From Saprolegnia diclina VS20 (taxonomy: Eukaryota > Oomycota > Saprolegniomycetes > Saprolegniales > Saprolegniaceae): DNA of 64,000 nt. The DNA lies in the NCBI RefSeq assembly GCF_000281045.1, contig NW_008246080.1:319844-383843 (forward strand), given 5' to 3'. Shown here one piece after another: positions 21,125-30,763 of this stretch; positions within the stretch are counted from its first letter, which is position 1, and each line of letters begins with the position of its first letter. The notes under the pieces were generated by a model, which saw only the letters and a program-made list of their open reading frames with translations, was not told the origin of the DNA and did not search any database. The position numbers were made by a program, and so were the translations under genes.

Positions 21125-22613
21125 GGCACTGGATCGCTTGTTGGGGTAGGACGCAAAAGGCATTCTGACCGACCTCCCGTCGACCACAAAATTTGCAAAT
21201 ACAGGCATCGGTTTACGTAGTATTGTGGCTGTAATGTTGGCTATTCGGGTACGAGATTGGCAGTGCGGCGCTCCCACAAGGCAGCACGTACTACTCTTGT
21301 TTTCTCGGCGCGACACGTGGTGCGGTACTACGGACGAGCGCCTGGAATCGACTATGGCACGAGCACAGTAATCGCCGAAGGAGTCTGTATTGTGGCGCCC
21401 TCTGCGAGCCGGACATGAAAAACGCGTGACGCGTGGGGTCATTTTTGTACGTCGTTGTCGTGTGCCGTCACACGATGACGCACCAGGTAACGACGCCGTT
21501 CTTGGTCGCTTGACCGCGGCTATAGGACAGGCGTGCCGGTGCTAGTGGCACGAAGCGGGCCCGCGCTCAGATCGACAGGCCACGTGCCAAGCTCGACCTT
21601 GTGCCACGGTATTTTGATAACACTGTTATTAGTTCACGACTATAGCCTATCACTGCAAACGTATTTGTAATCACATTCGACAAGCCGCACTTGCCATTGC
21701 GGTCGCGTCTATACCGCTACCTCTGTGGGCTGGGCAATTAAAGACATATAGTGAGTCCAAAGGACGATCACTTGTCTGACGAAATGAGAGAGGGAGCTTG
21801 GGCGGTGAAGGACGACGTCACGCAGCACCTCTACTCTTGTCAGTGTGCTGCACTCGCGCCTCGCACCGACGTGCAGCTGTGTTCAACCTGCCAGGCGCCA
21901 CGAGAGTTGACGTGAGCGTGACGTGAAACCGTATCAACGGGCTGATGCGTTGGTGACGTCATTATCATCTTGCAGCTGGTTTTGTAGGGCCAGGGTCGAC
22001 GACGGTGCCCTCGATATCGCTGCCTCGATGCTGTTTGGCTTGCGCGCCACCAAGGACACTCGGTTTCGGTGCATAATTACTTCTCACACGATGTGCCTTG
22101 GGTAGCTGAGGTCGATACCGCCCCCGCTGTACACACACTCTCTACGCGATATTTTTGGCATCTCAAAGGTCAACCACCATTGACAGCTGTCGCGGTCCGT
22201 CGACGTGCTTGTGTAAAGTACGTGACACAGCAAAGATCGTGTCCTATAGTGCACAGTGTGCGGACCGCACTGAGGTTCACCATGCATGGACGCGCAAGGG
22301 AGGGACTGCTGGTCTGGCTCGAAAGGACGATGTGGGGACGTTCGTTCCGTGTTCAAAGACAGGGAACGCTTCCAAGACGTAGCTACGCTTCCTGTGGGCC
22401 CTTTATCACCAACTGTGGGGCAGAGTCTTTGAGAAATTGCTCCGAGAGAATGGCATCGGGTGAAAGAGTGTGGAAGACTGCGTTCGAACGTCGCGCTGTA
22501 GCAGATCAAAGGCGGACTGGTGTCAGCAGTGGGAGGCGGCTCCTGATGAACATGTGTTGAAGAATACGTTGGATGAAACGCATGCCCGGTGCGCTCGAGT
22601 ACACTAATCATAG

Positions 22614-22653
22614 AATAAATCGGCCACGTTTTAAAAAAAAAAAAAAAAAAAAA
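22614..22653 (+). mobile_element. AATAAA plus A21 tract, probable 3' end of a retroposed sequence
   Basis: AATAAA at 22614-22619 is followed 13 bases later by 21 consecutive A residues (22633-22653). A genomic poly(A) run placed like this behind a polyadenylation signal is the usual 3' mark of LINE, SINE or processed-transcript insertion. I cannot identify the body of the element upstream, nor a clear target-site duplication. Confidence 0.4.
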
Positions 22654-22798
22654 TTATAATGCCAAGTGCACTGAACGGCCCACACCGAGATTCCAGTGGA
22701 AGACAGATGTGGCCGTCTTTTTGGCGTCACGTGTGGTGCTTTCTCGCTACATCGAGATCAACCATTAATTCGTCCTCTGATGCAAATCAAAGTACACT

Positions 22799-22854
22799 GA
22801 CCAGTACTAGTAACGGATACGGGGAGAATTTCTCCCCCGTATCCGTTACTGGTC
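22799..22854. repeat. Imperfect palindrome / hairpin of about 56 bp
   Basis: The left arm GTAACGGATACGGGGAGA faces its near-perfect complement on the right, with one extra C and a 4-5 base loop. The outer GACCAGTA and TACTGGTC arms also pair once a six-base insertion in the left arm is bulged out. Confidence 0.8.
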
Positions 22855-23310
22855 GCCCAAAAACGAGCATCTGTTATGACTTTGAAACCGACTATCCAGC
22901 AATCTTTCGTGGTGTCCAAACAAGAGGACAGAGGACATTATGCAACAATGGAAAAAGTACACTGGTAGACCGCAAATTGTCGCGCAGTGCTATGTGCATT
23001 GGAAGCACCTTGTGTCGACGGCACAGTGGTTCGACGAGGCCATACGCGATCAAAGACACGGCGAGTCCTGTTGCCCGGCAAGTGCCCGTGTGTACGTTGA
23101 CTGACACGAAGCAATATGATACCAATTCCTCCCCTCAATGTGGCGCGTCGATTGAATCGGATACTTGCTTTTCAGCCTTGCTGTTGATTGCACCCACAGA
23201 TTTCTATTAAAGATAAACACTGAGAATGACACAGTCGTGTCGAGCACGATAACACTGAATAATCCAACAACGTAGTACACTAGATAATATAAATCAAATA
23301 CGCAACTCGA

Positions 23311-24588
23311 CTAGTAGTGAAAGCAATCGGGTTGTGCCAGCACGCTATCGACGGTTCGGTCCAAGTGTTCAAAGTGATCGGTGGCGATCCACGCGGCCCG
23401 CTGCAGTAGGAAACGATTCATGTACTGTTCGAGTGACGATGCGTCAGCGAGTTGCGTCGCGTACTCGGCCACGCAGCGGTGGTACAGCTTTGGGTATAGA
23501 GTCTCGACATAGTCCAAAACGGACGCAAATGCCTGCCGCGGCTCGAGATGGTTAACGGTGCGAACCAAGCACGAGTTGGCCGAGATGCGCCGGATCTCAT
23601 TCCTAGTCTTTTGTGGTTAGGGCAAGCTCGGACATCCCAACATGCACTAAGATCTGATACCATTCTTGGTATTCTTCCGGGTCGCGGGGGCCAGGGTGGG
23701 CCTCGTCGAGCGAGATGGTGCGGTACGCAATGATGATGCGGTCGTCGTCCTTGAACCGCTTGTGGAAGACCTTTAAACAGTGGTCATGTATTTCACCCGA
23801 GGTCTCCAAGACATAGCTGCAGCGCTCCGACGACGTTACCTCGTCGTGCAGCACCTAGGGCAAGTTGTTTAAGCTTTCAAAATGGCCAAAGTGGACAGTA
23901 CCTGCATGCCGCCGCATTGAATGCCCGGAATCGGAAAGGCTTCGGTCGCCGACGCACAATTGGCTGCCCAGAGCGCCTTGGCAACGACCTCTTGGCTGGC
24001 TTGAATGACCTTCTGAACCACGAGCTTGCGCCCTCGGACGCCCCACTCGACCTTGATCGAGTCTTCGTACACGCATGGAAAAAGCCGCGGGCTCAACTGC
24101 GCCGACGTGCCGTGGTAGAGCTGCTTGGCGACCCAGTCGTAGCCCAGTTGGCGCGTCGACGCCTCGGCAACCAATGTCACGTCGAGCGACGCGCCGCGCG
24201 ACAAGTATCCGGGAAGTCGCTACAAAGTTTACGAAGGTTAGCAACACTAGACGACGCAGAAGCCCACATGCACCTCGGGCGTCTCCATGGTCTGAAACCA
24301 CCGGCGCAATCGCTGGACAAGGACATCTGCCTTGGTCACCTCTATGTGCAGCGCGTGGTTCTCGAGCAGGCTCCCCTCCGACGTCTCGCGCAGAGCGAGC
24401 GCAATGTCGCGCCAAGGGAGCAGCGTGCCCTTGATGGCAAAATACCGAAGCGTGAGGGCCTCGATCGCACTCTGCAGCAAATTACGCTCGGCGACGTACG
24501 CAAGGCGAGCCTTGCGCTTGGAGAGGCGGTCGGCGAGGAGCTGGCGCTCGCGGGCTGCGCTGCGGGTCGTCGTGGATGGCGTCTTCAT
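23311..24588 (-). CDS. bZIP-like / START-like family protein (M96-like), copy 4
   Basis: Four exons, 24588-24274, 24219-23902, 23854-23661 and 23602-23311, give 372 aa, with introns of 54, 47 and 58 nt. The basic helix is LADRLSKRKARLAYVAERN; the signature reads LLPWRDIALALRETSE and the helix ends LRRWFQTM. Exon 2 opens RLPGYLSRGASLDVTLVAEA and holds TRQLGYDWVAKQLYH and VEWGVRGRKLVVQKVIQASQ. Exon 3 has RIIIAYRTISLDEAHPGPRD and ends EEYQEW. It is the closest relative of copy 5, and the similarity continues into the upstream non-coding DNA, so the two are a relatively recent tandem duplication. Confidence 0.8.
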
Positions 24589-26597
24589 TGGATCGGCAAA
24601 ATGAAAATGACTGCAGGAAGCAAGGTCTGGCGTTGATACAGTGCCCAGATCCCAACGTCCCTAGGACCTTGTGTAAACGCGGAGCGGAACAATTTCAGTG
24701 AGCTGCACCGTCCCACGGCCACCCGAGTTCGCGCCATCTGTACTTGCTGTGGACACAGCGATCACGTCCAAGAGTGGTACTCGATTCAGAACAGCCGGAA
24801 GCGTGTTTGCTCGTCTCGGAAAAGGAGCGTGGACGAGTTGCACCGACGTTTTTACCACCGCGTGCAGTGCCGTTTGGGAACCACAAAACTGCTACGTTGT
24901 GCCACTCTGACAGGGACAGACCCCGATCATAGTCACGTCAAATTGATTTGACGGCACGCCACGATCCTTAAACCAGATCTAGTCGCCCAAAGGCGCCGTA
25001 GAGACGGACGAAGGCGTAGTACACTCCACTAGCTCGCTAATGGTACGCCTGGATCTTGGAATGACCACGCTGCGCCCATAAATGCCGACACCGCTACACC
25101 ACCGCCTCGCACGACAGGACTCGTCCCGGGATGATTCCGGCGGCAAGTTGAGTCGACCGCGTTCGCATCCTATGCCAGGTGGCCCATAGTGAACCTACTG
25201 CACGAAGCCATCCAGGTGATTGGTACCCCCTGGTAGCTAACGAGATGCAGAGTCCCACAGATTGACTCCGCACTCGGACAGAACAAAGTTCCATCTTCTA
25301 CTCTCTCAACACGTGTTGCAACGAGCTCGAAAAAAAATTCTGGCCGACATCGTTGAGCCGCTTGTGCCGTCCGTGCAACCTGCAGGCATTTTTATGTCGC
25401 ACAGCCCCCATTTTGTGGTTTGCAAAGTCGGGCATAAACGTTGAATCGACGGTCGATGATGACAATCTGGTCAGTGACATGGATCCTGGTATCGAGAATA
25501 TCAGTCGTGACGTCCCTCCACGCCAACCAATTCGACAAAGCTGCCCCTCTGGTTCTCTGGTCGGACCATTTGTGGGGCGACTTTGACTACATTGAGACGT
25601 ACGTCAGTTGCAATCGCAACGACTCGCGCAACAATCAACTGTAGGCAAAGAACTGCCTTGCGTTCTGCTACTGCTCAGCTTTGTGTACGTAGCCCCTTTC
25701 GTTCAAACCCTAGCCCTCGCGCAAGGGATCTCGTCCGAGGTTGCTTCCCAAGCGACAGTGACACCATTGCAAACACTTCATACACATAGCGTCAACGAGC
25801 TTATTTCCACACCATTCTCACTCAATTGTATTAGTGTACTGCCCATCGACGAGGTTCAGTTGAGGCAATATCTAGCTCCTGCCTCTTGTCGTCCTAAAAC
25901 TAGCAACTGTCACACAATTAGGCGATAACTCACCCCGAGCAAATTGAGCTCCGATGGCTGTTTTGTAGCGGAGAGTTCTTCAACGAGTGACTCGTCTTGG
26001 GATCCCTTGCGGAAGCCAAGAACGAGACACGTCACGAGCCATGCGGTACGTGCTAGTCCGCTGGATCAACCAACCTGATTCTATGAAGACACTGCGGTAT
26101 TCTGCGAAAAGCCTCTGCTATTGGGAGCACAAGAGGACTGAATTCGGACGCGTCGACTGTACCGTGCTTGCCACGCCTCGCGGCCTTGCCCGCAGGAGAA
26201 AGTGTGTCGCACGCACGCATGCGAGCACTTGGTAGAACGATGAATGCTGTTGCGGGATTGGTTTTGAGGTGCAGCGCGACTCTGCTGCGACCAACAGACG
26301 GATGTACGCGTCACCTGGCGACGTGTGCGAGCGTCACGAATATCTTGATCGCGCGATTCCTTCTTCCTACGGACTGGGTCGTGCGACTTGGAACTCGGGT
26401 GCATGGAGCAAACGAGCCGTACGTTTCTCGATTCCTTTCAAAATTTCACTTTGGGCGCGAGACCAAACCCTACCTTTGCATCTCTCCAAAAGCAGTGCGC
26501 CTGTAGAATCTATCCACACAGCGCCTTGACGTTGCCACAATGCTACATTTGAACCCAGCATAAAATCACTGCATTGCATAAAGTGTGAATCATCACT
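24589..26597. other. Gene-poor intergenic region
   Basis: Two kilobases separate copies 4 and 5. The part near copy 4 (24771-24820) resembles the region upstream of copy 5 (28009-28058). The rest has no frame with neighbour-like codon bias or a recognisable domain. Confidence 0.5.
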
Positions 26598-27852
26598 CTA
26601 ATATGGAAAGACATCGGGCTGCGCCAGCACGCTCTCCACCGCGCGGTCCAAGTGCTGAAAGTAGTCGGTTGCAATCCACGCCGCACGCTGCAGTAGGAAC
26701 CGACGCATGTGCTGCTCGAGGGACGCAGTGTCAGCGACCTGCGTCGCGTACTCGACGACCTCGCGCTCGTACAGGTCGGGGTACAGCGTCTTGACATAGT
26801 CGAGGACTGAGGAAAAGGCTGCATGCGGCTCGAGCGAGTTGACAGTGCGCAGTAGACACGAGGTGGCCGAGATGCGTCGGATTTCATTCCTACTCGAGAA
26901 TAAGTCGACCGCCGAAAGATGCACACAATTATGTATACCATTCGAGGCTCTCTTCGGGATCGCGGGGACCAGGGTGGACGTCGTCCCTCGAGATGGTGCG
27001 GTACGCTATGATGATGCGGTCGGGCTCATCAAACCGCTTATGAAAAGCTCGAGAGCAGTGGTCGCGCATCTCACTCGGGCAGTGAAACGTCTCTTTGACG
27101 TAGCTGCAGCGCTCGGTCGACGTCCTCTCGTCGTGCAGCACCTACAGCGCCATAGTTCGCCCTGAGCCCTGTTTCCAGAAAACGAACCTCTATGCTTCCG
27201 CGGTCCGCCTCGGGCAATGCATCGGTCGACACGGCACGGTTGGCAGCCCAGATCGCCTTGGCGACGATTTCTTGGCTGGCGTGGATGACCTTCTGCAGCA
27301 CGAGCTTGCGCCCTCGGACGCCCCACTCGACCTTGATCGAGTCTTCGTATACGTGCGGAAAGAGCCGCGGGCTCAGCCGCGCCGACGTGCTGTGGTAGAG
27401 CTGCTTACCAACCCAGTCGTAGCCCAGTTGACGTGTCAATGGCTCGGCAACCAGCGTCACGTCAAGCCACGCGCCGTCCGACACGTAGCCGGGAAGTCGC
27501 TACATCGTTCATGAGCTAAACCACCAAGATACCTATGCACCTGTGGCGCTTGCATAGACTGAAACCATCGGCACAGTCGCTCCACATTCCGAGCTGTCTT
27601 GCTCACTCGAGCGCGGAGCTCACGGTTCTCGACAATACTAGTCTCCGAGGTCTCGCGCAGCGCGAGTGCAATGTCTTGCCACGGGAGTTGCGTGCCCTTG
27701 ATAGCAAAATACTGAAGATTGAGGGCTTCGAGAGTGCTCTGAAGCGAACTGCGCTCGGCCAAGTATGTTGAGCGAGCTTTGCGCTTGGCGAGGCGATCGG
27801 CGAGGAGCTGACGCTCACGGGTAGCGCGGGGTGAGCTGGCGGATGTTCTCAT
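26598..27852 (-). CDS. bZIP-like / START-like family protein (M96-like), copy 5
   Basis: Four exons, 27852-27541, 27499-27188, 27141-26939 and 26889-26598, give 372 aa, with introns of 41, 46 and 49 nt. The basic helix is LADRLAKRKARSTYLAERS, then QLPWQDIALALRETSE and LCRWFQSM. Exon 2 opens RLPGYVSDGAWLDVTLVAEP and holds VEWGVRGRKLVLQKVIHASQ. Exon 3 has RIIIAYRTISRDDVHPGPRD and ends SLEW. It has the same length as copy 4 with near-identical exon 2 and 4 blocks. An in-frame ATG at 27852 sets the start, matching copy 4. Confidence 0.8.
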
Positions 27853-28342
27853 GGGAACGACAAAGCGAAAATGAAGACCCGTCCGCTAGATATCGTTATG
27901 TGATCACGCTACGGATACTCGGCCTTCAAGGAAACGATTTAGGGAGCCAGAGCTTCGGACCACGTTCGCGTCGTTGGAACGACTTGATGGACGCAAGCAT
28001 CGCATGGCAGAGTAGCACTCGAGGCCAAACAGCCGGAGCGTGGTTTGCTCGACGCGGAACAAACTGTCGGCTGTCTTGCTCGGCAGGATTACCGCCATTT
28101 TTGTGGTCGTCGATGCTGCATCTCAGGTCGGAAACGGCTAGTACTTATCCTAGGGTCAACTGACACTAGTCATTATCGTAGCGTGCTATACACCGTCCAA
28201 TCGAACGCCGGGGCGGCGTGTCCTTGTAGCTGCTACTCCTCGTTGGAATGAGTTTATTGAGATATTATTTCCTACGCGGCCGTCTATGGGCGAGGGTTCG
28301 TATTTTTGGTGATTTGTTGTGGGAGGTTTTCCTTCGAGGCTA

Positions 28343-28650
28343 CGTGAATAACGACGCCCTCTTGGCCAATCCCGAACGGGTTACGGCACGTCGGGCAGCG
28401 CGGGTACCGGGCCCTCACAGCCAAGTACCCACTCGGTCTCCAGCTCAAGCCGACGTTTGCCTGAGCCCACGACCAGCTCAAGATACCCTCACCCAACCAA
28501 CCTCTTATTTATCCGAACGTTGTATAGCCCCCTGAAGACTCGTCATTAGGCATGGACTGGGATGAAATAGTAGTATTTACAGTAAAACGTGAATATAGTT
28601 CCCTTTGACAACGGGTTACGGCACGGCGGTTCTTCCGATTGGGTACACCG
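28343..28650. repeat. Two imperfect direct-repeat copies sharing AACGGGTTACGGCACG
   Basis: The exact 16-mer occurs at 28375-28390 and 28610-28625. Both copies are preceded by CGTGAATA within 20-32 bases and followed by GGGTAC, so the repeat is about 65-75 bp long with indels. It may be part of a dispersed element. Confidence 0.6.
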
Positions 28651-28663
28651 CGCAGAGGCAGGA

Positions 28664-28767
28664 GGTCGGCCAATTGAATTTGCATGCGCGCAGCTGGATT
28701 TGAACCCGCTATCCGTTCGAGCTCGAATTTGGGTGGAACGCCTCGACCACTACACCAGGGGCCGACC
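28664..28767 (-). mobile_element. tRNA-like element with A and B boxes, possible tRNA-derived SINE or tRNA pseudogene
   Basis: On the minus strand, TGGTGTAGTGG (plus coordinates 28747-28757) fits an RNA polymerase III A box, and GGTTCAAATCC (28696-28706) fits the B box, about 40 bases apart. Perfect 8-bp inverted arms GGTCGGCC/GGCCGACC flank the unit at 28760-28767 and 28664-28671. A standard cloverleaf does not close: the T stem has a mismatch, 25 extra bases separate it from the distal arm, and no proper anticodon loop with U33 is found. It is therefore not a normal tRNA. Confidence 0.4.
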
Positions 28768-28839
28768 CATCCGCTGCTACTCCTCGTCCACTAGCTTGGT
28801 TCGCTGTGCCTCCATGTGACGACTCTCGAACACCATCGA

Positions 28840-29180
28840 CCAGCTGTCGTTGTGGCCCTGAGTAAGGTATCCCACGGATGAGCTCCACACAACGTTTCTC
28901 CTTTCACGCTCTGCTTGGCCACTTCAATGAAAAGACAGGCCGATTACAATCTCAAACCAGATCGATACTCCCACCAACAAAGCGCCACATGAGCTATGCC
29001 AAGAACGATGGCCCTGCCCCATAATGCCAAGTGTTTCAATGACGTTCAAATCACCAACCCTTTGTTCGTCAACGGTGACCTCTGATCGCCCTTCGGCGTC
29101 AAACGGGGTGTGCTCAAGGCGACCCGCTCTCGCCTAATTAATAGCACTTCGCGATGACGCTCGAACCGATGGGCTTTTAG
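28840..29180 (+). mobile_element. Degenerate non-LTR retrotransposon (LINE) reverse-transcriptase fragment
   Basis: At 29065-29112 the reading FVNG, stop, SPFGVKRGV is followed after a one-base frame change by QGDPLSP at 29115-29135, then two stops and FAMTLEPM at 29148-29171. This order matches the LINE reverse-transcriptase core (NG, F.V.RGVRQGDPLSP, LF.LALEPL). Possible upstream remnants are SKVSHG near 28850 and RFSFHALLGHFN near 28900. Frameshifts and stops show it is dead. Confidence 0.55.
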
Positions 29181-29519
29181 CTCCGCAAGCACGAACGGAG
29201 TCGATTTTTCGAGACCAGGCAGTGGCTGATTGTCTGAAAGAGGTGGTCAAGGTGGGAGGGTCCACAAATTGCAAGTCTTGCCTTTTGGAGGGTACACTGG
29301 AAAATTGTATGTACGATGAAATGCCAACTTTTCGCGTCTATCTGGACGGCAGGTAACTCTACTTTTTGCGGCGCCTCGAAGTACCTCTTGCATTGCACCG
29401 CTGATGGCACGTCCGTGGACGCATATGTCCTTGTTAGTAGTCAGGAGCTAGATACTCTAGTTACAAAAGATTGCACCGACGACTCTAACCACTGCTCGCA
29501 TTCGTCGACTCTCGATGTG

Positions 29520-30584
29520 ATGCAAGATCGTGGTCGTTTCAGCATTCGTGTCATTTTTAGCTTTATCATGGGGTCGGCGCCGTCGTCCGAGAACCAAAAA
29601 GCCATCGTGCGCTATGCCAAGCGCGACTGCAGCGGCAGCGTCGACTACACCAACGTCATCTCGACCATGCCGGATGGGAGCGTGCTCAGCACGTGCACGG
29701 CGGGGTACTACACGGGCAAAGTCACGCCGCCGCCGTCGCAGTACGCGCCCGACACGATATACGCGACCATCTCGATCCCCGACATGGGCTCCACCGAAGA
29801 GGTCGTCGACGGCATCTGCGTCGCGGTCTCGCCGTCGGCCGACATTTATCTCAAGGCGTCGTGCTCGGCGCAGGACTTTGCCTACTACGGTGACGCCAAC
29901 TGCACGAACGTCATTGCGCTCGATGCAACGGCCGTGAGCATCGTCTGCGAGACGCCCAACCCGATCTCGTGGCCGGCCACCTCGACGCTCATCGGGCAGA
30001 CGTACGCGCACGCCAACTGCTCGGGCGAGACACTCTACGCAATCAACGTGGGCAGCGGCGGTATTCCGTACGACGTAATCCTGCCCCACCGAGCGTCCAA
30101 CGGACAGTGCAACGACGGCCATATCTACAACACGACCGTGTACCTCGAAACGTTTGGCATCAACGCGACGTACATGACGATCTCGCGGTCGTATATGACC
30201 GAAGTCGCGCGGGACCAGTCGTGCGTCTTTACAGGCGACAAGTATCTCAAGGCGTCGTGTGTCAATGGCACGTTTGCCTACTATAGCGATAGCGCGTGCG
30301 CTCACCCCGTGGATGTCCTTGAAGCGGGCGCTGTCTCGACCACGTGCGGTATCGTCTTCAACAACGTCACGTCGCCCAAGACAACGACACTTGTCGTCAC
30401 ATCCGGTGGCTCGGGCAGCGCCGTTGCCCTCATGCTCTTTTGCGTTCTCGTTGGTGGGCTGTTTGTGGGCTACCTTGCGTCGCACCGGCACCAAATCGTG
30501 GCGGCCGACCCGATGAAGAAGCAACTCAAGGCCGGCAAAATGAGCAAGTCGGAAGAAGATAGCGGTGCCACCGATGATGTCTAG
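29520..30584 (+). CDS. Cys-rich ectodomain protein with C-terminal membrane anchor, family member 1
   Basis: This is an intronless frame; the ATG at 29520 gives 354 aa. The start RFSIRVIFSFIMGSA looks like a short signal peptide cut after GSA. An internal ATG at 29568 (MGSAPSS) is the alternative, and an ATG at 29316 is less likely because the sequence before 29520 lacks the codon bias. The ectodomain repeats a unit ending YLKASC-x9-YYGDANCTNV and YLKASC-x8-YYSDSACAHP, rich in Cys and N-glycosylation sites (NCT, NTT, NAT). A transmembrane helix at about 300-320 (AVALMLFCVLVGGLFVGYLA) is followed by a basic/acidic cytoplasmic tail of about 35 residues. It looks like a type I surface protein; the function is unknown. 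It is homologous to the genes at 30764-32614 and 38565-39410. Confidence 0.75.
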   Translation: MQDRGRFSIRVIFSFIMGSAPSSENQKAIVRYAKRDCSGSVDYTNVISTMPDGSVLSTCTAGYYTGKVTPPPSQYAPDTIYATISIPDMGSTEEVVDGICVAVSPSADIYLKASCSAQDFAYYGDANCTNVIALDATAVSIVCETPNPISWPATSTLIGQTYAHANCSGETLYAINVGSGGIPYDVILPHRASNGQCNDGHIYNTTVYLETFGINATYMTISRSYMTEVARDQSCVFTGDKYLKASCVNGTFAYYSDSACAHPVDVLEAGAVSTTCGIVFNNVTSPKTTTLVVTSGGSGSAVALMLFCVLVGGLFVGYLASHRHQIVAADPMKKQLKAGKMSKSEEDSGATDDV

Positions 30585-30763
30585 AGCTTCTTATAAAGGG
30601 ACCACATTTCGTTCCAACTTTAAAGCATGTGACTTGGCGTCGCAGCGGTGCGATGGAGTGGGCGGTTGTTTAGGGCTAGGGTAGGGCTGGATCAGGGCTA
30701 GGGTAGTTACGGCCGAGCTAAGTTTAGCCGAAGACCGTGAAGGATTTTAGAAAAGCCAGCAAG

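Larger units (their letters stand above)
21125..23310. other. Gene-poor region with retroelement-like traces
   Basis: I see no credible gene in 2.2 kb. Frames of 160-185 codons exist (for example 22069-22560 and 22659-23210), but their codon use is unlike the GC-rich genes and one spans a hairpin. A 21-base A tract behind AATAAA and a long imperfect palindrome are listed separately. Confidence 0.5.
27853..29519. other. Gene-poor region containing tRNA-like and LINE-like relics
   Basis: The proximal 200 bp are the promoter side of copy 5 and resemble that of copy 4. From 28340 onward there are an imperfect direct repeat, a tRNA-like element and a decayed reverse transcriptase, listed separately. 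No intact gene is seen. Confidence 0.55.

Noticed and set aside
22659-23210. 183-codon frame starting just after the poly(A) tract
   Set aside because: It runs through the 22799-22854 hairpin, its codon use is unlike the neighbours and no domain is seen.
28664-28767. Functional tRNA gene on the minus strand
   Set aside because: A and B boxes are present, but the acceptor, anticodon loop and T stem cannot all form, so it is called only tRNA-like.
29316-29519. Upstream ATG extending ectodomain member 1 by 68 residues
   Set aside because: Composition before 29520 is intergenic-like, and the putative signal peptide would be internal.
30671-30710. TTTAGGG-like words suggesting interstitial telomere repeat
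   Set aside because: There are only a few degenerate AGGGCTAGGGTAGGG words with no regular heptamer period.
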